A DNA stretch of 43,651 nucleotides from Chitinophagaceae bacterium (GTDB taxonomy: Bacteria > Bacteroidota > Bacteroidia > Chitinophagales > Chitinophagaceae): assembly GCA_025933775.1 (NCBI GenBank), contig JAICZH010000016.1:1-43651 (forward strand). The letters are read 5' to 3'. Of the stretch, positions 9,555 to 17,985 are shown piece by piece. The notes under the pieces are model-generated. The model did not search any database. It saw only the letters and a list, made by a program, of their open reading frames with translations, and was not told the DNA's origin. A program made the position numbers and the translations under genes. The stretch's first letter is position 1. Each line of letters begins with the position of its first letter.

Positions 9555-9573
9555 GTAAAAAATTAAAAAAATA

Positions 9574-9604
9574 CTGAAACCTGATACCTGAAATCTGAAA
9601 CTGA
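9574..9604. repeat. Heptamer tandem repeat, unit CTGAAAC
   Basis: Four consecutive 7-bp units (CTGAAAC, CTGATAC, CTGAAAT, CTGAAAC) and then TGAA lie between two convergent genes and end three bases before the citrate synthase stop codon. The unit differs from the other heptamer arrays in the window but has the same period. Confidence 0.75.
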
Positions 9605-9606
9605 AT

Positions 9607-10932
9607 TCAATCTCCCCAAATTTCTTCTTTGCCTTCCAGCCAAAGTTTTACAAGCCGCGTGGAAACTGACTTTGGCCTTTCTAACGGAAAGCCTAAAGCC
9701 CTGTCCCAGCAAAGGCTTGCAAGTACACCTAAAGAACGGGATACGCCAAACAACACAGTATAAAATTCATATTCTACCATTCCGTAATGCACTAATAAAG
9801 CGCCACTGTGTGCATCTACATTCGGCCACGGATTTTTTATTTTAGCGATAGATTGCAATATGGGCGGCACTGCTTCATAAATATTCCAAACAGTTTGCAC
9901 TAATGGATCATCGGGCATGTGTTTTTTCCCAAAATCCATTTGGGCTTCAAAACGCGGATCAGTTCTTCTTAATACAGCATGTCCATACCCAGGAACTACT
10001 TTTCCTTCGGCAATTGTTTTCTTTACATATTCACCAATTTGTTCTTTTGAAGGCAAATCAGTTTTTAATTCATCACGCATTTCAAAAATCCATTTTATTA
10101 CTTCCTGGTTAGCGAGGCCATGCAAGGGTCCTGCAAGCCCATTCATTCCTGCAGCAAATGCAAGGTAAGGATCGCTTAGTGCAGAACCCACCAAATGAGT
10201 AGCATGTGCCGAAACATTTCCGCCTTCGTGATCGCAATGTATCGTCATATACAATCGCATCAGCTCGCGAAAACTTTCATCTTCAAAACCCATCATGTGC
10301 GCAAAATTTCCTGCCCAATCCAATAAACCATTCGGTTGAATATGATTGCCCTCTTTATATTTCCTACGATAAATGTATGCTGCTATGCGGGGCAATCTGG
10401 CAATAAGGTCCATTGCATCATCAAATACTGCAGCCCAATAATCTTTTTTGCTCATGCCTTGCGCATATTTTTTTGCAAACTGGCTTTCTGTTTGCAAAGC
10501 CATGATGGCTACCACAAATTGTGTCATTGGATGTGCAGTGAGTGGCAATGCATCTATTGTATCAAACACATGGCTGGGCACATGACTGCGGCGTTGCCAT
10601 ACATTGCTTACCTGTTGTACATCTTCTTCGGTAGGCAACTCTCCTACCAGCATCAGATAAAATAAACCTTCGGGCAAAGGTTCGCTTCCGCCTTCGGCTT
10701 TGGGCAATTGTTCTCTCAACTCTGGAATTGAATAGCCGCGAAACCTAATACCATCCTGCGAATCGAGCAATGAAGTTTCTGTTACTAATCCTGTAATTCC
10801 GCGCATGCCCTGGTAAATTTGAGAAAGCTTTACTTCACCAATTGGTTTATCTCCATGTTCTTTCAATATATCTTTTACTTCTGCAGATAAATTATCGGCC
10901 TTTGCCTTAAACCTGTCTTTAATAGAAATCAT
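9607..10932 (-). CDS. gltA: Citrate synthase, eukaryotic (mitochondrial) type
   Basis: This enzyme condenses acetyl-CoA with oxaloacetate at the entry of the TCA cycle. The catalytic triad is visible: His271 in AGPLHGLANQEV, His318 in VPGYGHAVLR and Asp373 in NVDAHSGALL. These numbers lie two to three residues from the mitochondrial positions 274, 320 and 375. The stretches DHEGGNVSAHATHLVGSALS and DPYLAFAAGMNGLAGPLHG are far closer to the animal and plant mitochondrial enzyme than to the NADH-regulated hexameric type of E. coli. The start is the ATG at 10932; a TTG six bases upstream would add two residues. The 441-residue length fits the mature mitochondrial type. The promoter is annotated at 10982-11013. 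Confidence 0.95.
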   Translation of the reverse strand: MISIKDRFKAKADNLSAEVKDILKEHGDKPIGEVKLSQIYQGMRGITGLVTETSLLDSQDGIRFRGYSIPELREQLPKAEGGSEPLPEGLFYLMLVGELPTEEDVQQVSNVWQRRSHVPSHVFDTIDALPLTAHPMTQFVVAIMALQTESQFAKKYAQGMSKKDYWAAVFDDAMDLIARLPRIAAYIYRRKYKEGNHIQPNGLLDWAGNFAHMMGFEDESFRELMRLYMTIHCDHEGGNVSAHATHLVGSALSDPYLAFAAGMNGLAGPLHGLANQEVIKWIFEMRDELKTDLPSKEQIGEYVKKTIAEGKVVPGYGHAVLRRTDPRFEAQMDFGKKHMPDDPLVQTVWNIYEAVPPILQSIAKIKNPWPNVDAHSGALLVHYGMVEYEFYTVLFGVSRSLGVLASLCWDRALGFPLERPKSVSTRLVKLWLEGKEEIWGD

Positions 10933-10981
10933 ATCCAAAAAAATTTAAAAATTATTATTGCTTACTCAAAAAAAGAGGAGA

Positions 10982-11013
10982 TAAAGTTAACATTGAACCA
11001 AATGGTAAACAAA
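10982..11013 (-). promoter_or_regulatory. Candidate promoter of citrate synthase
   Basis: Reading leftward, a TTTG (11010-11013) is followed after 20 bases by TAACTTTA (10982-10989). This matches the Bacteroidota pattern TTTG-N19-21-TAnnTTTG except for the final base. It lies 50 bases before the ATG. Confidence 0.45.
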
Positions 11014-11056
11014 TGAAATATTTAAATAAAAAAATAAAAATCGGATTAATAAAAAA

Positions 11057-12148
11057 TTATTTTGAATAACGCCGATATAAATACCAAGCTAATGCACCAA
11101 AAATAATATTGGGCAACCATGCAGCCAGAAATGGATTAAAATTTCCTTTCATTGAAAATACTGATGAAAAACGGCTCACCAAAATATATACAAAACATAT
11201 TACTACGCCCACAGCAAGATGAAAGCCGCTTCCACCGCGTATTTTGCGCGATGCAATGGTTGCTCCGATTATCGTTAAAATAAAAACGGAAACAGGGTTG
11301 GCATTACGCGTATGTTTTTCGAGCAGTAAAGTATTTACATCTTCTGCGCCGCGTAATTTTTCAAGTTGTATAAATTCATTCAGCTCAGGAGTAGAAAGTT
11401 TATCTTTCATGTATTCATCAATTTGCAAATCGCGTGGCTTAAAATTAAAATTCATTTTCAGTTCAGCAATTTGTTTTATCTGCTGATGTAAGCCATTTAT
11501 TTTTCGTTCAATAATATTATTTAACCTCCATTTTTTGGTTGCAGTATCCCATGCGATTGATTGCGCTCTTAAATTATAAACAAGCTGTGTGTTATTAAAT
11601 CGTTGAATAAAAAAGTTACTGCCCGTGCGGTTTATAGTATCATAATATCGTACGCCTGCATAAGAAAATGAATCGAGTTTAAAATATTTATTACTGATGG
11701 TGGTAGTGTTTTCATAACCGCCGTAATTAAAATCAATATACTTTGAGTTGAAGGTTGCCCATTTTTGATTGGCTTTTGGAAGAACGTATTGATTGCACCA
11801 CCATAAAAAAATCGTAAATATTAACCCACCAAAAATATAAGGCTTTAAAAAACGCGCAAAGCTAATGCCACTGCTAAGTATGGCAATAATCTCTGAACGA
11901 TTGGCCATGATGGAAGTAAAAAAAATTACTGAAAGAAAAATGAATAACGGAAAAAGCATCGCATCAATGTGCGGAATAAATCCAAAATAATATTGTTCGA
12001 TAATTGCGCTGTAAGAAAGGTGCGTTTTAGCAAAGTCATCCGTTTTTTCACTCAGATCAATAATTACAACGAGCACCGTTGCTCCAAGCAAAAAAAATAG
12101 AAATGTGAAGAAAAATTTTTTGAGTATGTACCCGTCTATAATTTTCAT
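11057..12148 (-). CDS. lptG: LptF/LptG-family lipopolysaccharide export permease
   Basis: This 363-residue inner-membrane permease belongs to the YjgP/YjgQ family. The first 100 residues hold three helices and begin with MKIIDGYILKKFFFTFLFFL, where IxDrYIlk..l is the family's usual start. SIMANRSEIIAILSSGISFARFLKPYI is the hallmark cytoplasmic loop and third helix. A periplasmic beta-jellyroll of about 150 residues follows, and three C-terminal helices end AWYLYRRY. With an LptF paralogue and the ATPase LptB (neither in this window), it lifts lipopolysaccharide from the inner membrane. LptG rather than LptF is a guess from length and the start. It follows the M16 gene in the same direction, with about 180 repeat-filled bases between. 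Confidence 0.85.
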   Translation of the reverse strand: MKIIDGYILKKFFFTFLFFLLGATVLVVIIDLSEKTDDFAKTHLSYSAIIEQYYFGFIPHIDAMLFPLFIFLSVIFFTSIMANRSEIIAILSSGISFARFLKPYIFGGLIFTIFLWWCNQYVLPKANQKWATFNSKYIDFNYGGYENTTTISNKYFKLDSFSYAGVRYYDTINRTGSNFFIQRFNNTQLVYNLRAQSIAWDTATKKWRLNNIIERKINGLHQQIKQIAELKMNFNFKPRDLQIDEYMKDKLSTPELNEFIQLEKLRGAEDVNTLLLEKHTRNANPVSVFILTIIGATIASRKIRGGSGFHLAVGVVICFVYILVSRFSSVFSMKGNFNPFLAAWLPNIIFGALAWYLYRRYSK

Positions 12149-12166
12149 ACACGGCTAATGTAAGGG

Positions 12167-12230
12167 AAAAGTTGATTGGTTGGATGGCTAAAAAGTTAAT
12201 TGGTTGAAAAGTTAATTGGTTGAAAAGTTG
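12167..12230. repeat. 16-bp tandem repeat upstream of lptG
   Basis: The unit AAAAGTTAATTGGTTG occurs exactly twice in tandem (12191-12206 and 12207-12222). A one-mismatch copy lies at 12167-12182 and a half copy at 12223-12230. It lies in the gap between lptG and the M16 gene, close enough to the lptG start to sit in its leader. Confidence 0.8.
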
Positions 12231-12246
12231 TTAAGCATTATTAATA

Positions 12247-12345
12247 ACCTCACTCCAACCCCTCTCCGGCGGAGAAGGGGTTATTTTCCCTTTTTTCCCT
12301 TCAGGGTTAGGGCTAATTTTTTCTCCTTCGGTTTAGGGGCTTTTC
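12247..12345. repeat. REP-like dispersed repeat at the 3' end of the M16 gene
   Basis: The core reads CCTCACTCCAACCCCTCTCC, then GGCGGAGAAGGGG, in which CTCC-GGC-GGAG can form a hairpin. CTTCAGGGTTAGGG and GGTTTAGGGGC follow. Related CCTCACCCTAACC / GGAGAGG elements lie at 22924, 38121 and 39062. The right end runs into the last codons of the M16 gene (PEKKSP), so the repeat may supply its C-terminus. Confidence 0.65.
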
Positions 12346-15145
12346 TTCTCCGGCATTAAAATTCCTGTAACAACATTATTTGTTGAGAGCAATAATTTTG
12401 CAGCATCCTGAATATCTTTTTGCGTTAATGCCTTTACATATTTTTCATAGTTTATAAAATAATCAGGATTGTTGCCGGGGAAATAAAAGCTTTGCAATTC
12501 ATTAAGCCAGGTACCGTTTTCTTTGATGTTTACTTTATATTGCTCAATCCATTGCTGCTGCACCTTCTCCAGATTTTCTTTTGAAGGACCATCTTTAATC
12601 AGGTTTCAATTTCTTTATGAGCAGCATATAAAAGCGTATCTACTTTTTGAGGGCCGCAGGGCAAATACAAAGAAAATGTATAATGCGAATAAGGAAATTT
12701 TTCAAACTGCGATTGAGTGCCGCCGCCATAAATACCTTGTATTTTTTCTCTCAATTCTTCAATAATCCGGATGTTTAATATTTCACTTACGGCATCTGCT
12801 TTCATATCGAGTGCATCGCTGTACGGCGCTTGCCCGCTGTAAAGCCCTACTATCAAGCTTTTTTGCTCTTTGCCTTTATTTATGGTAAAAGTAATAGTGC
12901 CTTTTTTTGGCCTTAATTTATTATCAACATAACTAAACTTTTTTGGAGATGATGGAAGACTGGCAATATATTTTTCTATTAAAGGTTTTATATTATTTTC
13001 TTTGAAACTTCCTACAAAAGTAAAGTGCATGCCATTTGCATTGCCAAATCTTTCTTTATAAATCTGCATTAAACGTTTCAGATTTATTTGATCAAAATAT
13101 TGAGGCCTGGGAACGGCAACCGGCGCAAGCGGATCATTATGATAAAGTGTTTTATATAAAGTATCAATAAAAACAACCTGCGGATTGGCGCTTAAAAAAG
13201 CAAGCTGCGCTTTATTTTTTTGAACAAAAGAATGAAACAAAGTAGTATCGAACCTGGGAGCCGTAAAATATAAATACATTAATTGCATCATAGATTGCAA
13301 ATCCTTTACAGAACTGCTTCCACTCATGCCTTCCGAAATATTGGTAAATACAGGATTTACTTTTACCGTTTTTCCTGAAAGCGCTTTTTGCAAATCAACC
13401 GGCGTAAAATTTCCTACGCCCATACTGGTTACAACAGATGTTGCATACTCTGCATTGTATTTATCTTTTAATCCATAATTATTTTTTCCGCCCTGCCTTA
13501 CAGCACTCATCAGTATTTGATCATTTTTAAAATCTGTTGGTTTTATGGTAACTGTTGTTCCATTGCTTAATGTAAATTCTGTAGTGCCTAATGCAGCATT
13601 CTTTTTAGTACTAATAATTTTGCCGGGCTTCGGCAATGTGGTTAATAATGATGAAGCAATCGCTTTTTCTTCATAAGGTTTTACATCCATCTTTTCTGCG
13701 GAAGCAACTACTGCAAGCAAATCATCACTTGTTGGCAATTCCTTTCCTGATGCAGCTTCCGGGCCAAGGAGCGCAATAAATTGTTTTGAATTTTGTTGTA
13801 ATTTTTTACTGATTTCATTTACATCATCAATAGAAATTTGCGGAAGCAATTCTTTGTAATATTTATATTCATTTTCAATTCCCGGTATGGCTTCTTTGGT
13901 TAAAAAATTTTCCTGGTATTCGGAAACATAATCTGCCGATTCGGTTTTATTTTTTTCATTGTACATTTTTTCCATCTGGTTCAGCAAATTACTTTTTGCT
14001 CTTTCTAACTCGGGTTTTGTAAAGCCATATTTTTTTACGCGTTCCAATTCTTCTTCAAATGCTTTAAGCCCGGTGGTAGTGCTGTTGCTACCGCTTCCAA
14101 TGTTGGCGCTGAAAGATTCGTAACCGCGTGCAAACGATTCAAAGTTTGTAAATGCATACACGAAAGGCGGATTTTCTTTTTGTGTAAGCTCTCGTAAACG
14201 TTGATTGAAAAGTGTTGTAAAAATATCTTTGGTAAGATCTTTTTTATAATCTCCAAGCGTTACGATTGGTTTCAAAGGCTCGGCCGAATAATTTACGATA
14301 GTAGTATAATTGGTAGCTTCTTTATCGGTAACCACTTTGGCTTCATCTTTTTGATAAGGCGGTACCGAAGGATGAATTCTTGTTCTTTCATTTGCAGGAT
14401 TGGTAAGCCTTTCAAAATGTTCTTTTACCAGGCTCATCGCTTTATCAGGACTAATATCGCCCACTACAATTACCGCCATAAGATCGGGGCGGTACCAATC
14501 TTTATAAAATTTTCTGATGGTGGCATAGCTTGCATTTTTTACAATGCTGTCCAGGCCAATTGGTAAACGATTTGCATATAATGAACCTGCAAAAACATCG
14601 GGATAAATTTTTCGATACATCCTGTCGTTAGCGCCTTTGCCGAGCCGGCTTTCTTCAAGCACCACAGGCCTTTCGCCATCAATATCATCACTATCATAAG
14701 TAACATTATGCGCCCAATCTTCCAATATCTGGAAACCTTTTTCAATGTTTCCGGGCTTATCGGTTGGTATGGGCAAAATGTAAACCGTTTGGTCGAAACT
14801 GGTGTAGGCGTTCAAGTCATTTCCAAAACCAACGCCGATAGACTGCAGAAAAGAAATGATGTCATTTTTTTTAAAATGGGTAGTGCCATTGAAAGCCATG
14901 TGCTCGCTTAAATGCGCAAGCCCCTGCTGGTTTTCATCTTCGAGAATGGAGCCTGCATTTACAACGAGGCGCAGCTCTACTTTTTGTTCAGGCTTTTTAT
15001 TTTGCCTGATGTAATAAGTAAGTCCGTTGCTGAGTTTTCCAATTCTTACATTGGGATCAATGGGCAACGTATCATTAAGATTTTGTTGGGCAAAAGAAGA
15101 AGCTGAAATAAACAAAAAGAAAAAAAGCAATCGAAAAAGTTTCAT
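12333..15145 (-). pseudogene. M16-family zinc peptidase, broken by a one-base frameshift
   Basis: This is a large periplasmic or outer-membrane-associated insulinase-type protease with signal peptide MKLFRLLFFFLFISASSFAQ. The inverted zinc motif HxxEH is His78-Leu-Ser-Glu81-His82, in GLAHLSEHMAFNGTTHF. Two M16 halves follow, as in other Bacteroidota members of about 930-940 residues. The first reading frame stops after 848 residues at 12599 (..AAHKEIET). The expected continuation IKDGPSKENLEKVQQQWIEQ, then the C-terminal end, lies in another frame down to 12333. Adding one base near 12602-12605 would give EIETLIKDGPS, a normal family sequence. The lost part is about 90 residues of the last M16 domain. 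This is either a real recent mutation or a sequencing error. The two M16 active-site halves stay intact. Confidence 0.85.
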
Positions 15146-15180
15146 GGTATGTGTATTGGTTTTAAAATATATTGAAGCAA

Positions 15181-15188
15181 CAAATATA
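15181..15188 (-). promoter_or_regulatory. -7 promoter box of the M16 peptidase gene
   Basis: Read leftward, this is TATATTTG, a perfect match to the Bacteroidota -7 consensus TAnnTTTG. It lies 36 bases before the ATG at 15145, so the leader would be about 30 bases. A clear -33 TTTG at normal spacing was not found. Confidence 0.5.
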
Positions 15189-15273
15189 ATAGAATGAGAA
15201 GCAATAATTGTTTAAAAAGTATAGAAGGGAAAAATTATTATTCGGTTAATGATATGTGGATTGTTCTAACAAC

Positions 15274-15297
15274 AACTTGCCTGCCGGCAGGCAGGTT
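15274..15297. repeat. GC-rich palindrome, REP-like
   Basis: Two 12-base arms (AACTTGCCTGCC and GGCAGGCAGGTT) are complementary except for one pair that becomes G-U in RNA. The inner 16 bases, TGCCTGCCGGCAGGCA, are a perfect palindrome. It stands out in an AT-rich gap and marks the left side of the accessory island. It may be a dispersed repeat or act as a terminator or cruciform. Confidence 0.75.
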
Positions 15298-15420
15298 GAA
15301 AATGTATAATAGTAAGCATTTGATTTTTAATTGGTGAAAAAATTATGTTATTGAGTATTATATTATATCATATATTTACGAGTTGCCTGCTACACAAAAC
15401 GACACACTAAAATTTTCATA

Positions 15421-16197
15421 ATGGAAAAATGTTTTGTAATTCAACCTTTTGACAACGATAAATTTGATAAAAGATTTGTAGATATTTTTGAGCCTGCAAT
15501 AATTAAATCAGGTTTTGACGCTTATCGAATTGACAAGGATTTAAGTGTCCGCATTCCTATAGACGAAATTGAAAAGGGAATTTCTGAAAGCGCTATTTGT
15601 TTTGCAGAAATTACCACTGATAATCCAAATGTTTGGTATGAGTTGGGCTTCGCTTTTGCATGTAACAAAGACGTTGTAATGGTTTGTTCAGACGAAAGAC
15701 AAGGTAAATTTCCATTCGACATTCAGCACAGACACGTTATCACTTATAAGACAAGTTCAACAAGTGACTTTACGTTTTTGGAAGACACTATTACGAGAAA
15801 GATAAAAGCCTTTCAGCAAAAAACTAAAACAGTAAAGCAACTGAACATAACGCCGGTAATTGAGACAGAAGGGCTTAACGGTTATCAAATTGCACTTTTG
15901 ATTTTGATGATGGAAAATCAGATATCATCTGAAGATTGTATTTCAATCTATAGTTTAAAAGATGAAATGAATAAAGCGGGTTATACAGACATTGCGACAA
16001 GCGTTGGAATTCGCACACTTGTAAAAAATGGAATGATTGAAACATTTAAACAAAGCGATGAGTACAATAATCAAGAATATATAGCCTGCAGGCTTACGGA
16101 AATAGGCGAGAATTGGATTTTATCAAATCAAGAATTGCTTCAATTTCGTAAGACAAAACCAGACCATGTAAATTCAGTTGATGACCTGCCATTTTGA
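15421..16197 (+). CDS. TIR/nucleoside-deoxyribosyltransferase-like protein with C-terminal winged helix
   Basis: Residues 1-115 form a Rossmann-like domain of the TIR / nucleoside 2-deoxyribosyltransferase-like group: strand CFVIQPF, helix FDKRFVDIFEPAIIKSGF, strand AYRIDKD, then CFAEITTDNPNVWYELGFA with the likely catalytic Glu74. NPNV-Y-ELG-A is typical of this superfamily, whose members cleave N-glycosidic bonds (nucleosides or NAD). It is a common effector fold in phage-defence and nucleotide-signalling systems. Residues about 150-235 look like a winged helix (GYQIALLILMM, then SVGIRTLVKNGMIETF, then CRLTEIGENWIL). The role is inferred from fold similarity only. A TATATTTA box near 15372 could serve as promoter. 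The protein is soluble, with no signal peptide. Confidence 0.7.
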   Translation: MEKCFVIQPFDNDKFDKRFVDIFEPAIIKSGFDAYRIDKDLSVRIPIDEIEKGISESAICFAEITTDNPNVWYELGFAFACNKDVVMVCSDERQGKFPFDIQHRHVITYKTSSTSDFTFLEDTITRKIKAFQQKTKTVKQLNITPVIETEGLNGYQIALLILMMENQISSEDCISIYSLKDEMNKAGYTDIATSVGIRTLVKNGMIETFKQSDEYNNQEYIACRLTEIGENWILSNQELLQFRKTKPDHVNSVDDLPF

Positions 16198-16210
16198 GTG
16201 GCAATGGAAA

Positions 16211-16418
16211 GGCAGCATGCAACAAGCGCATTGGCAATAGCAGGGCTGACGTGCATTTCATCAGCTTTTTGTTCGCTGTTCATCAGTAGTTCCGGGCTAA
16301 AAATTCTCTATTGAGCTATGAATCAAAATCTCAACTATTTGTTCGTTTACTGTACTTTTGTTCCGGCTGAAAATTCATTGAATTCCCTGCCATCGCCAAT
16401 GCGTAAACGTTAGCAGCC
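16211..16418. repeat. Long imperfect inverted repeat between accessory genes (attC-like layout)
   Basis: The arms GCATTGGCAATAGCAGGG (16228-16245) and CCCTGCCATCGCCAATGC (16385-16402) pair at 16 of 18 positions. Weaker pairing continues outward between GGCAGCATGCAAC and AACGTTAGCAGCC, and the spacer is about 140 bases. It lies between two accessory transcription units and is more GC-rich than its surroundings. The layout resembles an integron attC site, but the terminal boxes do not match GTTRRRY exactly, so this is structural resemblance only. Confidence 0.5.
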
Positions 16419-16441
16419 ATTTTATAAACAACCAAACAAAT

Positions 16442-17110
16442 ATGAGACAATTTGACGACGACTATGAAGTTGATGCAATTGATAAATGTTCACGGGCATT
16501 ATCAAAACTTGACGACCGAACTAAAATTCGAGTCATCCGTTTTTTGCTTGATAAGTTCAATCTTCTTGCACAGACCGAACAGGCCGAGAAAAAGGACGTT
16601 GTTAATCAAAACATTCATTACCAACAAAACAATTTGGTTTTAGTTGAACCTGAAAAACTACCAGGAATTGCAAATGCAAGTCAAGTGCTTCCAAACGGAA
16701 GTACAATTGCGATAAAGGATGTTTTAATAAAAGGTCTTACAAAGACAGAACCAGAGTTGATTTTAATTATTTCTTTTTACAACTCTTCATCTGGGAAAGA
16801 TACATTTAGCCGTCAGTCTATATTAGACAGCTATCGTGATAATAGCATCATCACTGAGCTAAGAAGAAAAAATCTTTCAAGCAATTTGAACAGTTTAATT
16901 AAAAAATCTTATCTCTCAACAATTACTGAAGAAGAACTTACAATTACTCCAGAAGGTATTGAACATGCAAGAAACATACTGAGCGGCAACTCTACTACCA
17001 AAAAAAGAAAACCAAGAACGAAGAAAGCAAAAACTGCAAAAGCAAGTGAAAACGGCGATGCAGTGGATGCAGAACAAGTACAAGAAGAAATGAATGATGA
17101 AACAGCTTAA
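16442..17110 (+). CDS. Unknown protein with winged-helix-like middle and lysine-rich tail
   Basis: This 222-residue soluble protein belongs to no family I can name. Residues 1-50 are helical (DKCSRALSKLDDRTKIRVIRF). Residues about 95-185 look like a winged helix: ELILIISFYN, then DTFSRQSILDSYRD, a helix NLSSNLNSLIKKSYLST and a wing-like EEELTITPEGIEHARNIL. The end is a low-complexity basic tail (TTKKRKPRTKKAKTAKA) and then an acidic end (DAEQVQEEMNDE). The basic tail suggests nucleic-acid binding. The next gene overlaps its 3' end by 17 bases in another frame, so the two proteins are almost surely made together. Confidence 0.6.
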   Translation: MRQFDDDYEVDAIDKCSRALSKLDDRTKIRVIRFLLDKFNLLAQTEQAEKKDVVNQNIHYQQNNLVLVEPEKLPGIANASQVLPNGSTIAIKDVLIKGLTKTEPELILIISFYNSSSGKDTFSRQSILDSYRDNSIITELRRKNLSSNLNSLIKKSYLSTITEEELTITPEGIEHARNILSGNSTTKKRKPRTKKAKTAKASENGDAVDAEQVQEEMNDETA

Positions 17111-17825
17111 AAGATTTACCACTGAATTACTAAAACAAAATCCTCAGAAAATAGATTTGGCTTCAGCGTTTCTTTGGTTTCATTACGTAACCAAAAATGA
17201 AGAGCCGACTGTTAATCAAATAAACGACTATTTTACAGCGAGCAATCTTCCAAAATTTAACCCCACATATTTGAAAGAAGGTCTTCGCAAATCATCCAAA
17301 GCCTGTAAAGGGAACGTACCAAATTCCTATAAACCTCAAAGGAAATTTCTGGATGAAATGGCTGTTGCATTTCCCTTTGTAGTAGAACGTGATGAAGAAA
17401 TAGTCGCCGATGACATTATCTTGCCTAATTCACTAACCGAGAATACAAGAGGATATATTGTTCATATTGGAAAGCAGATTAACGGTTGTTATGAATACAA
17501 TATTTTTGATGGTTGTGCTATCTTAATGCGCAGACTCTTGGAAATACTTCTAATCCACTCTTATGAACATGTTGGAAAAACTGCATTAATCACTGATGGC
17601 GATGGTTTTAAAAATTTAAGCTTCATCATTAATTACACTATCAGCAACAAGCCTTTTCCTTTATCTAAAGAGGTTAATGAGACCTTGGACAATTTTCGGG
17701 TCGTAGGAAATTTTTCAGCCCATAAAATACATTATAACGCCAAGCGGAAAGACATTGACAATATTCGTTTTCCTTACAGGATGACAGTCGAAGAACTACT
17801 TTATAGAAGCGGGCTGAAAAAATAA
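17094..17825 (+). CDS. Unknown protein, helical C-terminal domain, partner of the 222-residue protein
   Basis: The 243-residue product has an N-terminal region (about 1-90) that looks like a small helical or winged-helix domain (IDLASAFLWFHYVTKN, PTVNQINDYFTASNLP). The C-terminal region (about 125-240) is helical: IFDGCAILMRRLLEILLIHSYE, then ETLDNFRVVGNFSAHKIHYNA. The last block resembles DUF4145-like or HEPN-like helical domains in style, but no RxxxxH motif is present, so ribonuclease activity is not claimed. The ATG at 17094 and another at 17097 overlap the preceding gene, a sign of translational coupling. It converges on rfbD. Confidence 0.6.
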   Translation: MMKQLKRFTTELLKQNPQKIDLASAFLWFHYVTKNEEPTVNQINDYFTASNLPKFNPTYLKEGLRKSSKACKGNVPNSYKPQRKFLDEMAVAFPFVVERDEEIVADDIILPNSLTENTRGYIVHIGKQINGCYEYNIFDGCAILMRRLLEILLIHSYEHVGKTALITDGDGFKNLSFIINYTISNKPFPLSKEVNETLDNFRVVGNFSAHKIHYNAKRKDIDNIRFPYRMTVEELLYRSGLKK

Positions 17826-17841
17826 AATAGCCCTTTAATTA

Positions 17842-17970
17842 GCGCAGGCGACCCGCTTGTGCTTGATTGAAAGAAGTTTAAATATTTTAAATTGATAAAG
17901 AACTCTTATCATAAATGTTTTTGCAAAAAGTTATTGAATTAAAAACTTAGGCACAAGCGGACGCTTGCGC
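17842..17970. repeat. Pair of palindromic repeats at the right end of the accessory island
   Basis: GCGCAGGCGACCCGCTTGTGC (17842-17862; the first 20 bases carry the match) and GCACAAGCGGACGCTTGCGC (17951-17970) are inverted copies. Each is also nearly its own reverse complement (CAAGCG-GA-CGCTTG). They stand 88 bases apart between two convergent genes. They could serve as a two-way terminator or be a short non-autonomous element. Confidence 0.75.
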
Positions 17971-17985
17971 CAAAGCTTCGTTTTT

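Noticed and set aside
12599-12605. Programmed frameshift in the M16 gene
   Set aside because: No slippery heptamer and no following pseudoknot were seen, and M16 peptidases are not known to use frameshifting. A mutation or sequence error is simpler.
14201-14566. Plus-strand ORF of 121 codons inside the M16 gene
   Set aside because: It is fully within a strong coding frame on the other strand, with no start context or recognisable domain.
16211-16418. Calling this a true integron attC site
   Set aside because: The end boxes deviate from the consensus and no integrase is present. It is kept as an attC-like inverted repeat only.
17094-17825. HEPN ribonuclease toxin
   Set aside because: The C-terminal helices resemble HEPN or DUF4145 style, but no RxxxxH catalytic motif is present.
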